This document shows, one piece after another, positions 42,805 to 53,300 of a stretch of 64,000 bases of DNA. This DNA comes from Zymoseptoria tritici IPO323. Taxonomy: Eukaryota; Ascomycota; Dothideomycetes; Mycosphaerellales; Mycosphaerellaceae. Every line of letters starts with the position of its first letter. The first letter of the stretch is position 1. A model generated the notes under the pieces. The model saw only the letters and a program-made list of their open reading frames with translations, was not told the DNA's origin and did no database searches. A program made the position numbers and the translations under genes. The DNA lies in assembly GCF_000219625.1 (NCBI RefSeq), contig NC_018218.1:1240001-1304000 (forward strand). Direction: 5' to 3'.

Positions 42805-44340
42805 ATGGCCACCTCGACAACACCGGCGCGCCTGCCTTTACGCAGAGGACCCTCGGGGACTCTCCGCGAGGCGACGGCTTCACCACGATCACCGCACACG
42901 CCTTTACTGGGTCGGAGCACATCGTCGCAATTCGGCAGTCCAGGCACCTTTCGCGTCGAGCAAGAGGACGTAGTGGTATACGAGCTGGGGGCTACGCATT
43001 TCGCCGCTGGATTTGCAGGAGAAAGCCGGCCCCGATGCGTCCTACAGTTCTCGCACGACACCGCGCGGAGGGCGGGCGACTATCGACAATACGATCCTCA
43101 ATACGCCAAGCTGTCACGGAGATGGAGAGTCGGAGGCGAATGGGGTATCGATCATGAACTGTACAAGATTGACCTCACAGAATTGGATCTCGGCTTGGTG
43201 GAGGACAAGCTGGAAAGAGCGCTGCGAACGGCACACATAGACTACCTTCAGCTGGACACAAAATCAAGAAAAGCTGTGCTGACTGTGCCATCATTACTGC
43301 CAAATCCGCTGCTCGAACTGGCTTTGCGTGTGTTGTTTGCACATTACACGCAACCTCCGACAATCGTGGTCTTGACCCATCCCATCATGTGCTGCGTGAG
43401 CGCCGGAGTCAGAAACGCGCTGGTGGTGGATATCGGCTGGGAAGAGACTGTTGTGACGGCGGTAGGTGAATTCAAAGAAGTTTCGCAGTCGCGGAGTGTG
43501 AGAGCTGGCAAGATGATCACAAGAGAGATGGGAAATCTTATCGAGGAAGGCGTCCGAATGCGTGGAGAGGAGGACGATACTATGAAGGTCACTTTCGAGG
43601 ACGCAGAAGACATCACGCAGCGCATGGCTTGGTGTCAACCACGAGAGCGGTCGGAAAGCACGGAACAGGCAAGCGTTGTACAGCTACCAGTGCCTGGAAG
43701 TGTTCCTTCAGCTACCTTTCCCATGCCCTTTGACAGACTCGCGGAGCCAGTCGAGAAATCGTTGTTCCAATCCGCCGAACAGGACGATCACAACTTGCCG
43801 GTGCATCTCCTCGCGTATCGTGTTCTCCTCGGTCTGCCGGCTGATCTTCGCGCGCTGTGCATGGCTCGTCTGATCATAACCGGCGGAGCAAGCAACGTAC
43901 CAGGCCTGAAACGCCGCATTCTGCAAGAGCTCTCGCATCTTGTGTTCACTAGAGCCTGGGATCCAGTCGAAAATTATGGCAGTGCAACAGCTCACCACGA
44001 AAAGGCCATGAAAGAGATATCGGACAACATAGCTTCTCGGCGCAATCGACCTTCTCCGGAAATGCCTACATTTTCACCTATCAAAATGCCACTACAGGAA
44101 TCAGTGCCTCATGGCGATCGCGTACATGACGATCTGCGTGATCCAATCACGTTGGCTGCAGAGCAGGAGGCTGCGAGGGGGAAGACGACACCCATCACAG
44201 GCGTCCTCAGAGGCGTGGAGACTCTCGGTCCGTGGGCAGGCGCCAGTCTGGTGGCAGCGATGAGAATCAAGGGCGTGCATGAAGTCGAGAGAGAAGACTT
44301 CGCGAAGCATGGTCTGAAAGACCTGGGCAATGCGTTGTAA
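42805..44340 (+). CDS. Actin-related protein, Arp10/RO-7-like
   Basis: A single exon of 511 residues from ATG 42805. The frame continues 30 codons upstream to another possible start, but this ATG fits better. A disordered Ser/Arg/Pro N-terminus with GSPGTFRVEQEDVVVYELGATHFAAGFAGE leads into an actin fold. ALVVDIGWEETVV and RLIITGGASNVPGLKRRIL match actin phosphate and adenosine loops. The sequence is far from actin. The N-terminal leader and the AGFAGE motif followed by RRAGDYR resemble fungal Arp10/RO-7, the pointed-end subunit of dynactin. A nuclear Arp is the main alternative. A 36-bp tandem duplication covers the last ten codons and the stop. Confidence 0.75.
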   Translation: MATSTTPARLPLRRGPSGTLREATASPRSPHTPLLGRSTSSQFGSPGTFRVEQEDVVVYELGATHFAAGFAGESRPRCVLQFSHDTARRAGDYRQYDPQYAKLSRRWRVGGEWGIDHELYKIDLTELDLGLVEDKLERALRTAHIDYLQLDTKSRKAVLTVPSLLPNPLLELALRVLFAHYTQPPTIVVLTHPIMCCVSAGVRNALVVDIGWEETVVTAVGEFKEVSQSRSVRAGKMITREMGNLIEEGVRMRGEEDDTMKVTFEDAEDITQRMAWCQPRERSESTEQASVVQLPVPGSVPSATFPMPFDRLAEPVEKSLFQSAEQDDHNLPVHLLAYRVLLGLPADLRALCMARLIITGGASNVPGLKRRILQELSHLVFTRAWDPVENYGSATAHHEKAMKEISDNIASRRNRPSPEMPTFSPIKMPLQESVPHGDRVHDDLRDPITLAAEQEAARGKTTPITGVLRGVETLGPWAGASLVAAMRIKGVHEVEREDFAKHGLKDLGNAL

Positions 44341-44380
44341 GGGGATGGTCTGAAAGACCTGGGCAATGCGTTGTAAGGGG
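44309..44380. repeat. 36-bp perfect tandem duplication at the Arp10-like stop
   Basis: Bases 44309-44344 are repeated exactly at 44345-44380. The unit contains the last ten codons, the stop and four following bases. 36 is a multiple of three, so both copies read GLKDLGNAL then stop in the same frame. The sequence identity suggests a recent duplication event. Confidence 0.95.
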
Positions 44381-46228
44381 AGGCTTCAAGACCAGACTCT
44401 ATCACCGGTGCTATGTCGCCTGACTGATGAGTGCAGTCGACGGTCGGATGCTGAATAGTAAGGTAGGCATTGAGGTCTGCTCGGACGGTTCCGACTGTTG
44501 AGGTTTTTGACCGACGATCTTGCTCTCGAGAGAGCAGTTAGCAACACGTGCCAAATTCGAACTCGCACGTCACTAGCGTTCCTGTCATGAATGTTGATCT
44601 CAATAATCTCGACGCGTGGTGTACAAGGTTTCTGACAGCAAGGCAGCAGGGATTGTGCAAGGTTCAAAATCCTTATCAAGACTACCATCGTACTCTCGTC
44701 CTGTTGTCACACTTCCTATGTTCGATCTCTCTTTATTATCTTCCGTCGAGAGGCGGAGGATGTCGACACATTGAACCTGGCGTGTCTGCAGAAGCCACAT
44801 CCCTTATCCGGACAGTGATCAAAAACGCCACCGGATCATGCCACCATCTACCGTTGTATCCCTCTCAAAGCAAAGTTTGCCAGCAGAAGGGTCCTTGACC
44901 CTCAAACGCCACAGGGCTTTCTAAAATACCTATCAGGTAGCCTTATCCCGATACGACGACAGACGGCCGGAGCAGCAAAATCAAGCTCTATTGCACCCAG
45001 ACACCGAGGTTGAGGCAGAAAACAGCGACGAATTGCGGAGACATCTTTGCCATGCGACAATTGTCTCACCATGGCCGACCCAGCGCCGTGGCAGCTAATG
45101 GCCGACGAGGCTTTTCTCAGGAGCCGAACCAGACGCCATTTGAGACATTATTACACGACACTTCGTCGACAAAATGGAGCCTGGTGACGCATGGTTCGAA
45201 GAATGTTCGAATTGCAGCTATGCTGTCTAGTGAGGAGGTCATTCATCAACGATGAACCCTTCGAATGCTACAAGTGGTACACCGAGGCCGTATCGCCGTC
45301 AAGCCCCGCTGTCCGGCGCATACGCTATCGCGGTGGTGTGAGCTGAGCTTCCACGCCGCTTGCGCCATGTTCTTCAATGGAGGACATCTCATTCGCCGGA
45401 CAACTTCAAAGGTCGAGGAACGTCGGTCCAGCTGTCCATCTAAGAGTCTCGCCTTGTTACTCGGAGGGTTGGTGGTCCGGATCCCTGGAAACAGCGCATG
45501 CACCATGCGTAGACGAGTTCCGCCATTCCCATGGGAGACCAGCTTCTAAAAGGAAGCTTGGGATGTCATGGTCGGACGCTGAGGTGCTTGTACACATCTG
45601 GTAAGTATGACAGTGCAACACTGCAAGCTCATTCTCCCAACCAGCATCGTCACAGCGGTTGATCCTACGTTGACGTTACAGTGGTGGCTTGCATCAAGAG
45701 TGGCAATCTAATGCTTGAGAGCCACAGTCGAGAAGCGGCTCGGTCATTCCATGATGGCATTAGATTCGGTCCACTCAACGTTTCTTTCGATGGTGCCAAG
45801 ATGATCGTCACTGCATTCCTGCACTCCGCACGCCCTATCTTGGCAAGAGCATTACCACCTACGCGTTTGAGAAAAGAGCGACAATACGCCAAGCGTATCG
45901 ATGGACAGACTCCGGCGGTGCAATGCTAATTGGTCCCTAATCAACCTCGGTGCAGCATTCCGACCGCAGCTCAGCAACGCAGCGCTATGTGATATGCCAA
46001 GGACGCCGTTGCTGGCGATCAAAGCGACCGACGAATGACTGTCTTCTGGGTCAGCAGACTAGCAGTACCATCCGCTTCAGCGGTCTTTGCCGCTCCATTA
46101 CGGAAGCCACTTCGCACATTGTTGAAGGCAATGTTGGATGGAAGGGTATGTATATAGTAGGTCTGCTCATTCCTGTTCGATTTCCATCCCTATCACCTCC
46201 ACCTTTGTCCTCACATCGTTATATCAAG
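44381..46228. other. Intergenic, no supported gene
   Basis: About 1.85 kb between the Arp10-like and subtilisin genes. The frames present are short, mostly without ATG and without recognisable domains. The last 100 bp hold a TATATA element of the protease gene. Confidence 0.5.
46151..46156 (+). promoter_or_regulatory. TATA box of the subtilisin gene
   Basis: TATATA (in GTATGTATATAG) lies 73 bp upstream of the ATG at 46229, followed by a pyrimidine-rich leader at 46190-46215, a common arrangement for strongly expressed fungal secreted proteins. Confidence 0.5.
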
Positions 46229-47458
46229 ATGCGTTCTTTCTTCAACTTCCTCGCGGCGGTGCCAGCTATCCTGGCTGCACCTATCATGATCGAGAGACAG
46301 GGTTCTGACAAAATTGCCAACTCTTGGATCGTCCGATTGAACAACGATGCGGTCCTCGCGCAGGCGCTTGGCCCAATCACGGCGGCACTCGGTGTCCAGC
46401 CAACCCATACATACGACTTCGGCAACTTCAAGGGTCTGAGCGTCGACGGTGTCGCTGATGCCCTGAGCCTGTTGACGAACGTTGCTTCCATTGCGTCGAT
46501 CGAGCCAAATACGGTCGTCACCACATCCGCGTTGACCAGCCAGGCCAACCCACCATATGGTCTCGCTCGCATTTCCCACCGTCAGAAGGGCGCAACGAAC
46601 TACATCTACGATAGTTCCGCTGGAAGCGGAACCTACGCTTACATCATTGACACTGTAAGTTCGTTCTGACGCCGGACTACCATCACACTTCTAATATATC
46701 GTTAGGGAATTCGCACCACGCACGAGGATTTCGGCGGTCGAGCTTCTTTGGGCAAGACCTTCTACCCTGGACAAACCTCGGATGGCAATGGACACGGTAC
46801 TCATGTGGCGGGCACGGTTGGAAGCACCACATACGGTGTGGCCAAGAAGACCAACCTCATTGCCGTGAAGGTTCTCTCCGACGAAGGCAGTGGTACCAAC
46901 TCTGATGTGCTTGCCGGAATTGATTTCGCAGTCAATGATGCCAAGTCCAAGGGGCGCATTGGCAAGGCTGTCGCAAACTTGTCTCTCGGTGGAATCCTCT
47001 CGCCAACAACTAACGCTGCCGCAAAAGAGGCCGTCGCTCAGGGCCTCTTCCTTGCCGTCGCCGCTGGAAACTCTGGTGCTCCAACCATCACCTCCTCGCC
47101 CGCTTCTGAGCCGGATGTCTGCACTGTCGGTGCCTCTGACGCCAACGATGAGCGTGCCTCATTCTCTAACTTTGGCCTCTTGGTGGACATTTTCGCGCCC
47201 GGCGTTAATGTTCTGTCGACCTGGAAGGACAGTGATACCTCTACCAACACCATTTCGGGCACCTCAATGGCCTCTCCTCACATTTGTGGTCTTGCCGCAT
47301 ACTACCTTGCTCTTCCGGGCAGTGGTGCTCCCGGTGAGCCCAAGGCGCTCTGCAAGTTCCTCCAGGATAAGTCTACCAAGAATGCTCTTGGAAAGAGCTC
47401 TCTGGGTCTTACAGTGTTGAGCCGGAACTACCTCGCGTACAACGGCAACGGCGCTTAA
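46229..47458 (+). CDS. Secreted subtilisin-like serine protease (S8, proteinase K type)
   Basis: Two exons, 46229-46654 and 46706-47458, flank a 51-nt intron. The predicted protein has 392 residues. A signal peptide (MRSFFNFLAAVPAILAA) is followed by an inhibitor_I9-type propeptide with NSWIVRLNNDAVLAQ and the end of its fold near ASIEPN. The mature enzyme probably begins near ALTSQANPPYGLARIS. The catalytic triad is Asp141 (YIIDTG, spanning the junction), His172 (GNGHGTHVAG) and Ser329 (SGTSMASPH). Length and order match fungal alkaline proteases of the proteinase K family, which act outside the cell on a wide range of proteins. No C-terminal extension is present. Confidence 0.95.
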
Positions 47459-48018
47459 ATGTGGAATGATGATGATGATATGGAAGGCCATGAGATGGAT
47501 TGGCCGATCCACAGAAATGGGAGTCTGACTATTGCTGTCTCACTCAAGGATAAGATCGGGTTTATGTACTCGTCAAGATCAGCTTACGAAGTAATGAAAA
47601 GTTCATATTTACTGGCCTCTTCTCAATTCATCCGCATGCAAGGCAACTTCCGCTTTGGGAAAGTAAGCAAATGACTAGCATGCCGCTCATAGATGCTTGA
47701 CCTCTCCGCAAGCTGGCATTTCTTCTTGCACTGCATCAAACGGAGCATCATTCGCTCTCGTTGTTAGATTCCAGACTTTTTCCGTCAAAGTCTTATCTTT
47801 GATTTGCTCCTTTCCACCGCCCATCTACGATTGGCGCCATCTAGAGAGCTAGTGAGAGGTGGGTTGGTGGGGTGCGCGTGACACTTCGAGCTTTGGAAAA
47901 CGCCCAAAACGCTGTTGCCTTGGAAATCACTCTTCTCCACAACCATCACTTCCTCACCTTTCGACACCACGACAACAGCATCGAACAAACACAGACATCT
48001 TGACTCAGCATCGACATC
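47459..48018. other. Intergenic, no supported gene
   Basis: About 560 bp between the subtilisin and small membrane-protein genes. Minus-strand frames overlapping this stretch and the next gene are shadows. The region 47790-48018 should hold the promoter of the small membrane-protein gene. Confidence 0.5.
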
Positions 48019-48382
48019 ATGTTCTCCCTCTTCCTCCAGTTCTTCCTCGCGGCTTTGGCCTTCGCTGCTCCGATTCACGACGAAATCATCACCATTCAGG
48101 CCGATGCATGGCAATACGGCACCGGCGGCGGCATTATCGGATTCATTGTTCTGATCCTGGATGTGATCGTGTGGAGTATGATCTGTCACTACTCCGAGAT
48201 CTGAAAGACGGCACTGACATACATCAACAGTCGAGGTAGCCAAATCCAACCGCCCTGTCCTCCACAAGGTTCTCTGGGCTGTCGGCGTCTTCCTCTTCCC
48301 GATCGTCGGCATGATCGTCTACTGGCTGTTCTCCAACCGCGAGGCCCACAACCAAGGAGCTGGATACGAGCCGATTGCGTAA
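48019..48382 (+). CDS. Small two-helix membrane protein (PLDc_N-like)
   Basis: Two exons, 48019-48175 and 48231-48382, separated by a 55-nt intron, giving 102 residues. The first 17 residues (MFSLFLQFFLAALAFAA) look like a signal peptide. Two hydrophobic segments follow, GGGIIGFIVLILDVIVWI and VLWAVGVFLFPIVGMIVYWLF. The pattern with VAKSNRPVLHKVLW between the helices, then LFSNREA, is that of the PLDc_N domain, which also begins many cardiolipin synthases. The C-terminus is short and ends in GYEPIA. Similar small membrane proteins occur in many fungi, and the function is not known. Reading past the donor would give a 61-residue protein, but the spliced frame is clearly the conserved one. Confidence 0.85.
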
Positions 48383-48735
48383 AGTCTGGACGATGATACA
48401 ACCTGGCGTAGGAGCTTACGAGGAAGATGGGAAAGGTTTACTAGATGAAAGCGAAGGATGCAGTGCGTGGCGGTCAGGCAGGCTGCGAATACTAATGGCG
48501 ACGGAGACGATGGGCGGGGTTTTGCACTTTGCACACAACAGGGGTTGACGCTCGGCGGATTCGAAACAGCTCATTTTGGCTAGCAGCGCAGCGCCAGGTA
48601 GCGATCTCTAAGTGGGTATCAGACACTTGTTTGAGGATGATTCGGCATGATTATAAGCAGCATCGACAAAGTCCGCCGAATGGTTTCAATGTCATGAAGA
48701 CCCGCACTTCTCCGGCTAAAGTGCTCGCGCGATGT
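48383..48735. other. Convergent gap
   Basis: About 350 bp between the 3' ends of the PLDc_N-like and hydrolase genes. Nothing resembles a gene. Confidence 0.5.
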
Positions 48736-49930
48736 CTACTTCTTCTTCTGCTGCAGCAACCACTCCACCCCCTTGACAGAGTCTCCGATGAACTTCTGGC
48801 TAGCCTTCATCTGCGGAAAAACTGACCAGAATCCATGCGGTTGACCCGGGTACCTAGAAGACATGAGTCGATCAGCAAAATATCATTTTCCCGATCCCGA
48901 AGCGACAACTCACATATCAACCTTCGTCACCGTCCCCTCCTTCTCCCTGAGAAGCCGTTCATAGATCAATGCCTCGTCTCGCAATGGGTCCCCACCACAA
49001 ATCTGAAAGTACTGTGGTGGCAGTCCTCCATGACCCGTCGGCCACAACAGCGGGCTGAAAATGGGATCACTCCTCTTCTCCGCCGGACAATAGTTGTCCG
49101 CGAATAGATCCATTGCTTTATGGCTCAGGATCGCAGCGTTGGGAAGTTCGCCATAGGACTTGTAGTCGGCTGCGAACTCCTCGGGAACGTGGCCAGCGGC
49201 TACGACGGCGGGAATCATCAGGTGTGAGCCTGTCAAGGGAGGTGACTGCTTCTCGTCTCGCCATTGATGCGAGACCGTAGCCGTGATGTTGCCTCCAGCT
49301 GAAGTTCCTCCAATGATGAAGCCCTTGCTAGGATCGGCGCCGAGGGAAGATGCGTTGGAGGCGGCCTGACTGTTGTCAAAAACCGTTCATCTCTTTCAAG
49401 CAGGGAGAGGCACGTTCATACCCATTTCGTAGCATCGAGGCAATCGTTATGCGCAGTCGGGAACTTGTGCTCGGGTCCTAAACGATAGTCGACGTTGACA
49501 GCAGTCATGCCCAACTTGGATACCAACAGTTTGCACAACAGCTCCTCGTTCGTGAGTCCTCCAATACACCAGCCTCCGCCATGGTACAGCACGGCCAAAG
49601 GAGACCCATCCGATGGAGGACTCTCCGGATGATACGTCCTCACGGCAATCTTCTTCCCGTCCCGCATTTCGACTTCGTGGTCCCTCTGCGACACACCGGA
49701 AATAGGACCGTAGAGATCCTGGGTCGCGGCTTTGCTTTGCTCGAGGAAGTCTCGCATAGCCTGGATCGTGGGAAACACGCCCAAATCTGGGGCGCCTCCG
49801 ATCGATTCGGCGACCTGCGATAGATTGTAAGCTAGTGTTCAATAGCATCGGCGTGTAGGGCTGGGATACTGACCTCGAGGAATTCGGCATCTGGCTCGCC
49901 GAGCGAGCTCCAGTTCTTGATGTCTGCCAT
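48736..49930 (-). CDS. Alpha/beta hydrolase, HSL family (arylacetamide deacetylase-like)
   Basis: Four exons, in transcription order: 49930-49874, 49814-49422, 49365-48914 and 48853-48736, giving 339 residues; introns are 56-60 nt. The oxyanion motif HGGGW is at residues 97-101. The nucleophile is Ser172 (GTSAGG), the acid is probably Asp276 (GGDPLRDE), and the base is His307 (QPHGFW, in exon 4). This is the hormone-sensitive lipase group of esterases and lipases acting on short acyl esters. There is no signal peptide in this model. An upstream exon may add an N-terminus: on the minus strand, MGHFRGRNSI... from 50159 could join at 49986 to LVASNRNTYRTVEYF, which is in frame with this ATG. I keep the shorter model because MADIKNW fits a common start. 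Confidence 0.88.
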
Positions 49931-50329
49931 TCGGAAGTACTCGACGGTCCTATATGTGTTCCGATTCGATGCAACGAGCTGGGAGGGAGAAAGCTGAGTG
50001 TTTGTTACGTCTGCATCTCTACGGCGGCTGATTAGCAGGTGTTCGGCTATACCTTAACTATCCGAGCGCCGTCAGCACTAGCACTCACGTTGCCCTCGGT
50101 CAAGGGGTAAAATGTGGAGGTGAGCTGAACAATCGAGTTTCGGCCCCGAAAATGACCCATGGTGCTAGTGTACAATGAGGAGATATTGGGAGCGTGGAAA
50201 AATGAATGGTCTGTTCCTGCTTTCGTGAAGGTGCAACGACAGTGTCCAAGATGCAAGGCATTGCGGCAGCCCTTACTGCAGGCTCTTCCCTCAACGAAGA
50301 GGCGCCTCTTCTTCCAGCCCAACGCCCCA
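49931..50329. other. Gap upstream of hydrolase, possible extra exon
   Basis: About 400 bp. On the minus strand it includes a possible first coding exon at 50159-50088 (MGHFRGRNSIVQL..., 24 codons, GTGAGT donor). A possible acceptor is CCCAG at about 49987. No other gene is supported. Confidence 0.35.
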
Positions 50330-53300
50330 TCATTCGAAACGCCCTGCCATATCTTGTCCAAACCCGCTGCTTGCATTTCTCCTCAATTTGGCGATCCTCG
50401 CTGTGTTCTCCGCCCTTCTCTTCGCTGACGCCTCGACAATCGACTTTCTCTCCTCGGCTCTCGCCTGATACGCGAGAGACGACTTCTTTGTACCGCCCAT
50501 CTTCATTCCACTGTTCTCTCGTGACAATCCATTCGAAGTCGTCACGCCGCGCTCGTTGGCACCCGAAGCAGCGCTCGTAGTGGCCCGGCGAAGAAGTGAA
50601 GGAACTTTGAAGCCAATGCCTCCCGCCGGAGCCGCCCAAGCTGTTCGTGCATGCGCGCTCTCCGTAGCGCTGGCCACACGCTTGAGAGAGAGGCGGTCAA
50701 CGACGGCAGGCTGCGGCGCTGTACGGCGTTGCGATGCGGGAAGACGAGGCGGCGGCATTTTGATCTGGTCCGGTGCAAAGCCGCCGTCATTCTGGCGCTG
50801 ACGTTCCGTCTCGAGGTCGTCCTCTTCGTCCTCGGTCGCATCTGACTGCAAGTCCTCATTTTCCGAGTCGGAACTGATATCAAGCACTGTGGGTCCGGCG
50901 GGGAGAGAATGGGACTCTTCGAGCAGGAAGCTGACTGATTCCTGCACTTCGAGAAGCGATGTGGGTGCTCGAAATGCAGATGCTTGAGTCCGTCGAGCTT
51001 TCGCGGGCGGTCGTTCTGCGGCCGCGTCATCAAGTTGTCGCTTGTTCCCGCTGACCTCTCGCAGTACCGGAGTCGAGGTTTCCTGCTGTTGCGATGGCTG
51101 ACTTTCCGGTGGAACATCGGCCTCATCGACGTCTGAGAGGTCCAAAAGATCGTCGTCACGCTCATCATCATCAGCGATGGCCTTGAGGAAGGCGTCTTTG
51201 CCCTTGCTGTGCTTCCCTTCGGCCAAGCCAGCGATGTTGTCGTCTTGCAACAGCAACTTGCGTTTTCTGGCCTCCTCTCGCTGCCTCATCTGTCTCCTGC
51301 GCACAGCAAGATCGTCTTCATCTTCGTCCAGGTCGAACATGTTAGCTTGCTTCCTACGCAGTGCACCCGTCATAAGGTCCTTGTACAGCTTGCTGGCAGC
51401 AGCCTCATCAGATACTCTTTGTTTCTCGGCATAGTGTGCCGCCATCTCGCGCTCGTCAACGTCGATATGGCTCGAGTCGATCATTTCTCGATCTTCCTCC
51501 GTCTCAGGTGCCACGAAGTCATCGCCGCCCAATCCGGCGTATTCGTCCTCAGACTCCTCGGCTTGCTCGTCCATCATCTGCTTAGCTTCGCGCTCGGCTT
51601 CAGCGCGTTCTGCAGCAGTCAATGCTTCCTTGCGACGCTTCGCCATCTCGCGGAATGCATTCTTTTGCTCGATCTCGGCTGGCCCGAGCTCAGCATCATC
51701 TTCCTCATCGCTCGATTCGACAACAGCACGCTGGCCGCGAACCAATCGATTGCGTTTCGGAGCGGCTACGGGCGACTCGCTAACGCGAAGGCGCACTGTG
51801 GATTGTGTATCGTGCTCGGCAGCAAGTCCAGGAGTCTTCGAACGTTCGAGGTCATCTGCGCCTTGCCAAGAGTCAGGTAGACCGGCGTCTTGAGTTGGTT
51901 CCCACACAGGAGTGTCCATGGTGACATTCGATCCACCTCGGTTCAAGGCTGGCACTGGGGTCTCCGGGGCTTGTGTTTCCCAACCAAGACTTACTTGCTG
52001 GCTGGCGGACACTTGACTAGCAGGCACAACGCTGATCTGGCTGTCCGACTGTGTTTCCAGCATCATCGGTCGTGTGACCGTAGAAGGTGGCGCCAAATAG
52101 TTCAAAATGTCGAGGGAATCTTGCTGCGTTGCTTGCGATGGTGTTTGCATAGTGGCGTGGAACGCTTGTGTCGGACTCATCAGCGAGTCCACATCTTTGG
52201 CTGCACTGAACCCGAATGCTGCGAATGGGTCGTCCTCATCGTCGGCAGGGCCGGAGCACGCGAGAGTTTGGGAGCCCTCGACCTCGCTATCGTCGTCATC
52301 GTCAACGACAACATGCGATTTGCGAGGTTTACGGCCAATGATTGGCGTCTGAGCCCAACTAGGCGCATCGTTGACTTCGATATTCGCCCCTTCAGACTGG
52401 TCGTCCTTAGGCGCGGTCGGTGCAGTCTCGATGTTTGAAGGATATTCTTCCGGTGCCAGCTCATCAACGGCCCCCTCAAGCTCTTCCTCAAGCTTTGCAT
52501 CCTCGTCCTCGCCCTTATCCTCATCCTCGCTCTCATCGGCAGCATCGTCCACCAGGTCATTGCCACTGTCCGCAATAGCATCGCGTTCGTCGTCATCGTC
52601 GTTCTCCGATCCGTCGTAGTAATCTTCATCTTCACTCTCGTCGTCGCTGGCAATGACCTTTCCCTGGTTGTCCGCTGCTTTCTCTGCTTTGCGAAGGTCA
52701 ACAGCCTCCTGTCTGGCCTTCTCCAGCAGATTCTCAAACTCCTCTGCCTCACGTTCTCGCTCTTCAGTGGTCTGAACTTCGATGCCCTTCGCCTTCAGCT
52801 CGGCGATGCGCTCCTGCTGTCGTGCACGAGCCTGCTCCTTTGCACGACTTCGCAGCTGAGCCTCGAGCACCTGTGGATGCACCGACGGGCGAGAGTTGTT
52901 CTTGTTCCGCCGTCGTGAGCCTCCCGTATCGGCTCCGTAGTGGGAAAGATGCTTCAGGATGTGAATAGCTTTTGAGTCGGTGTGTTGGCGTTTCTGAATG
53001 CCCTTGGCCCTTTCGAAGATGCTCAGATGACTTGGTAGCTCCTTAATGATCTCTAGCTCGTCATCACTGCTGTCTTCTCGCGGCAGCGCCATTGCCTTCT
53101 TCCCAAGACGCGCCAGTTTGAGGCCCTTCTTGGGTTCGACGGCCGGCGTTGCTGCCGACGAATCTCTTGCGAGTTTGCCTGCGCCGGAGGCTCGAATGAT
53201 GTCGGCCATATCAGGGATATTTCCGTCGTCGTTGTCGTCATTTTCCTGCAGGCTGGTGAGGCTATCTTCTCGAATGGGCACGAGTTTGCTCAGTGCGCCT

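Noticed and set aside
44381..46228. Several 60-116 codon frames
   Set aside because: Short, scattered over both strands, mostly without ATG and without splice-linked continuation or domain.
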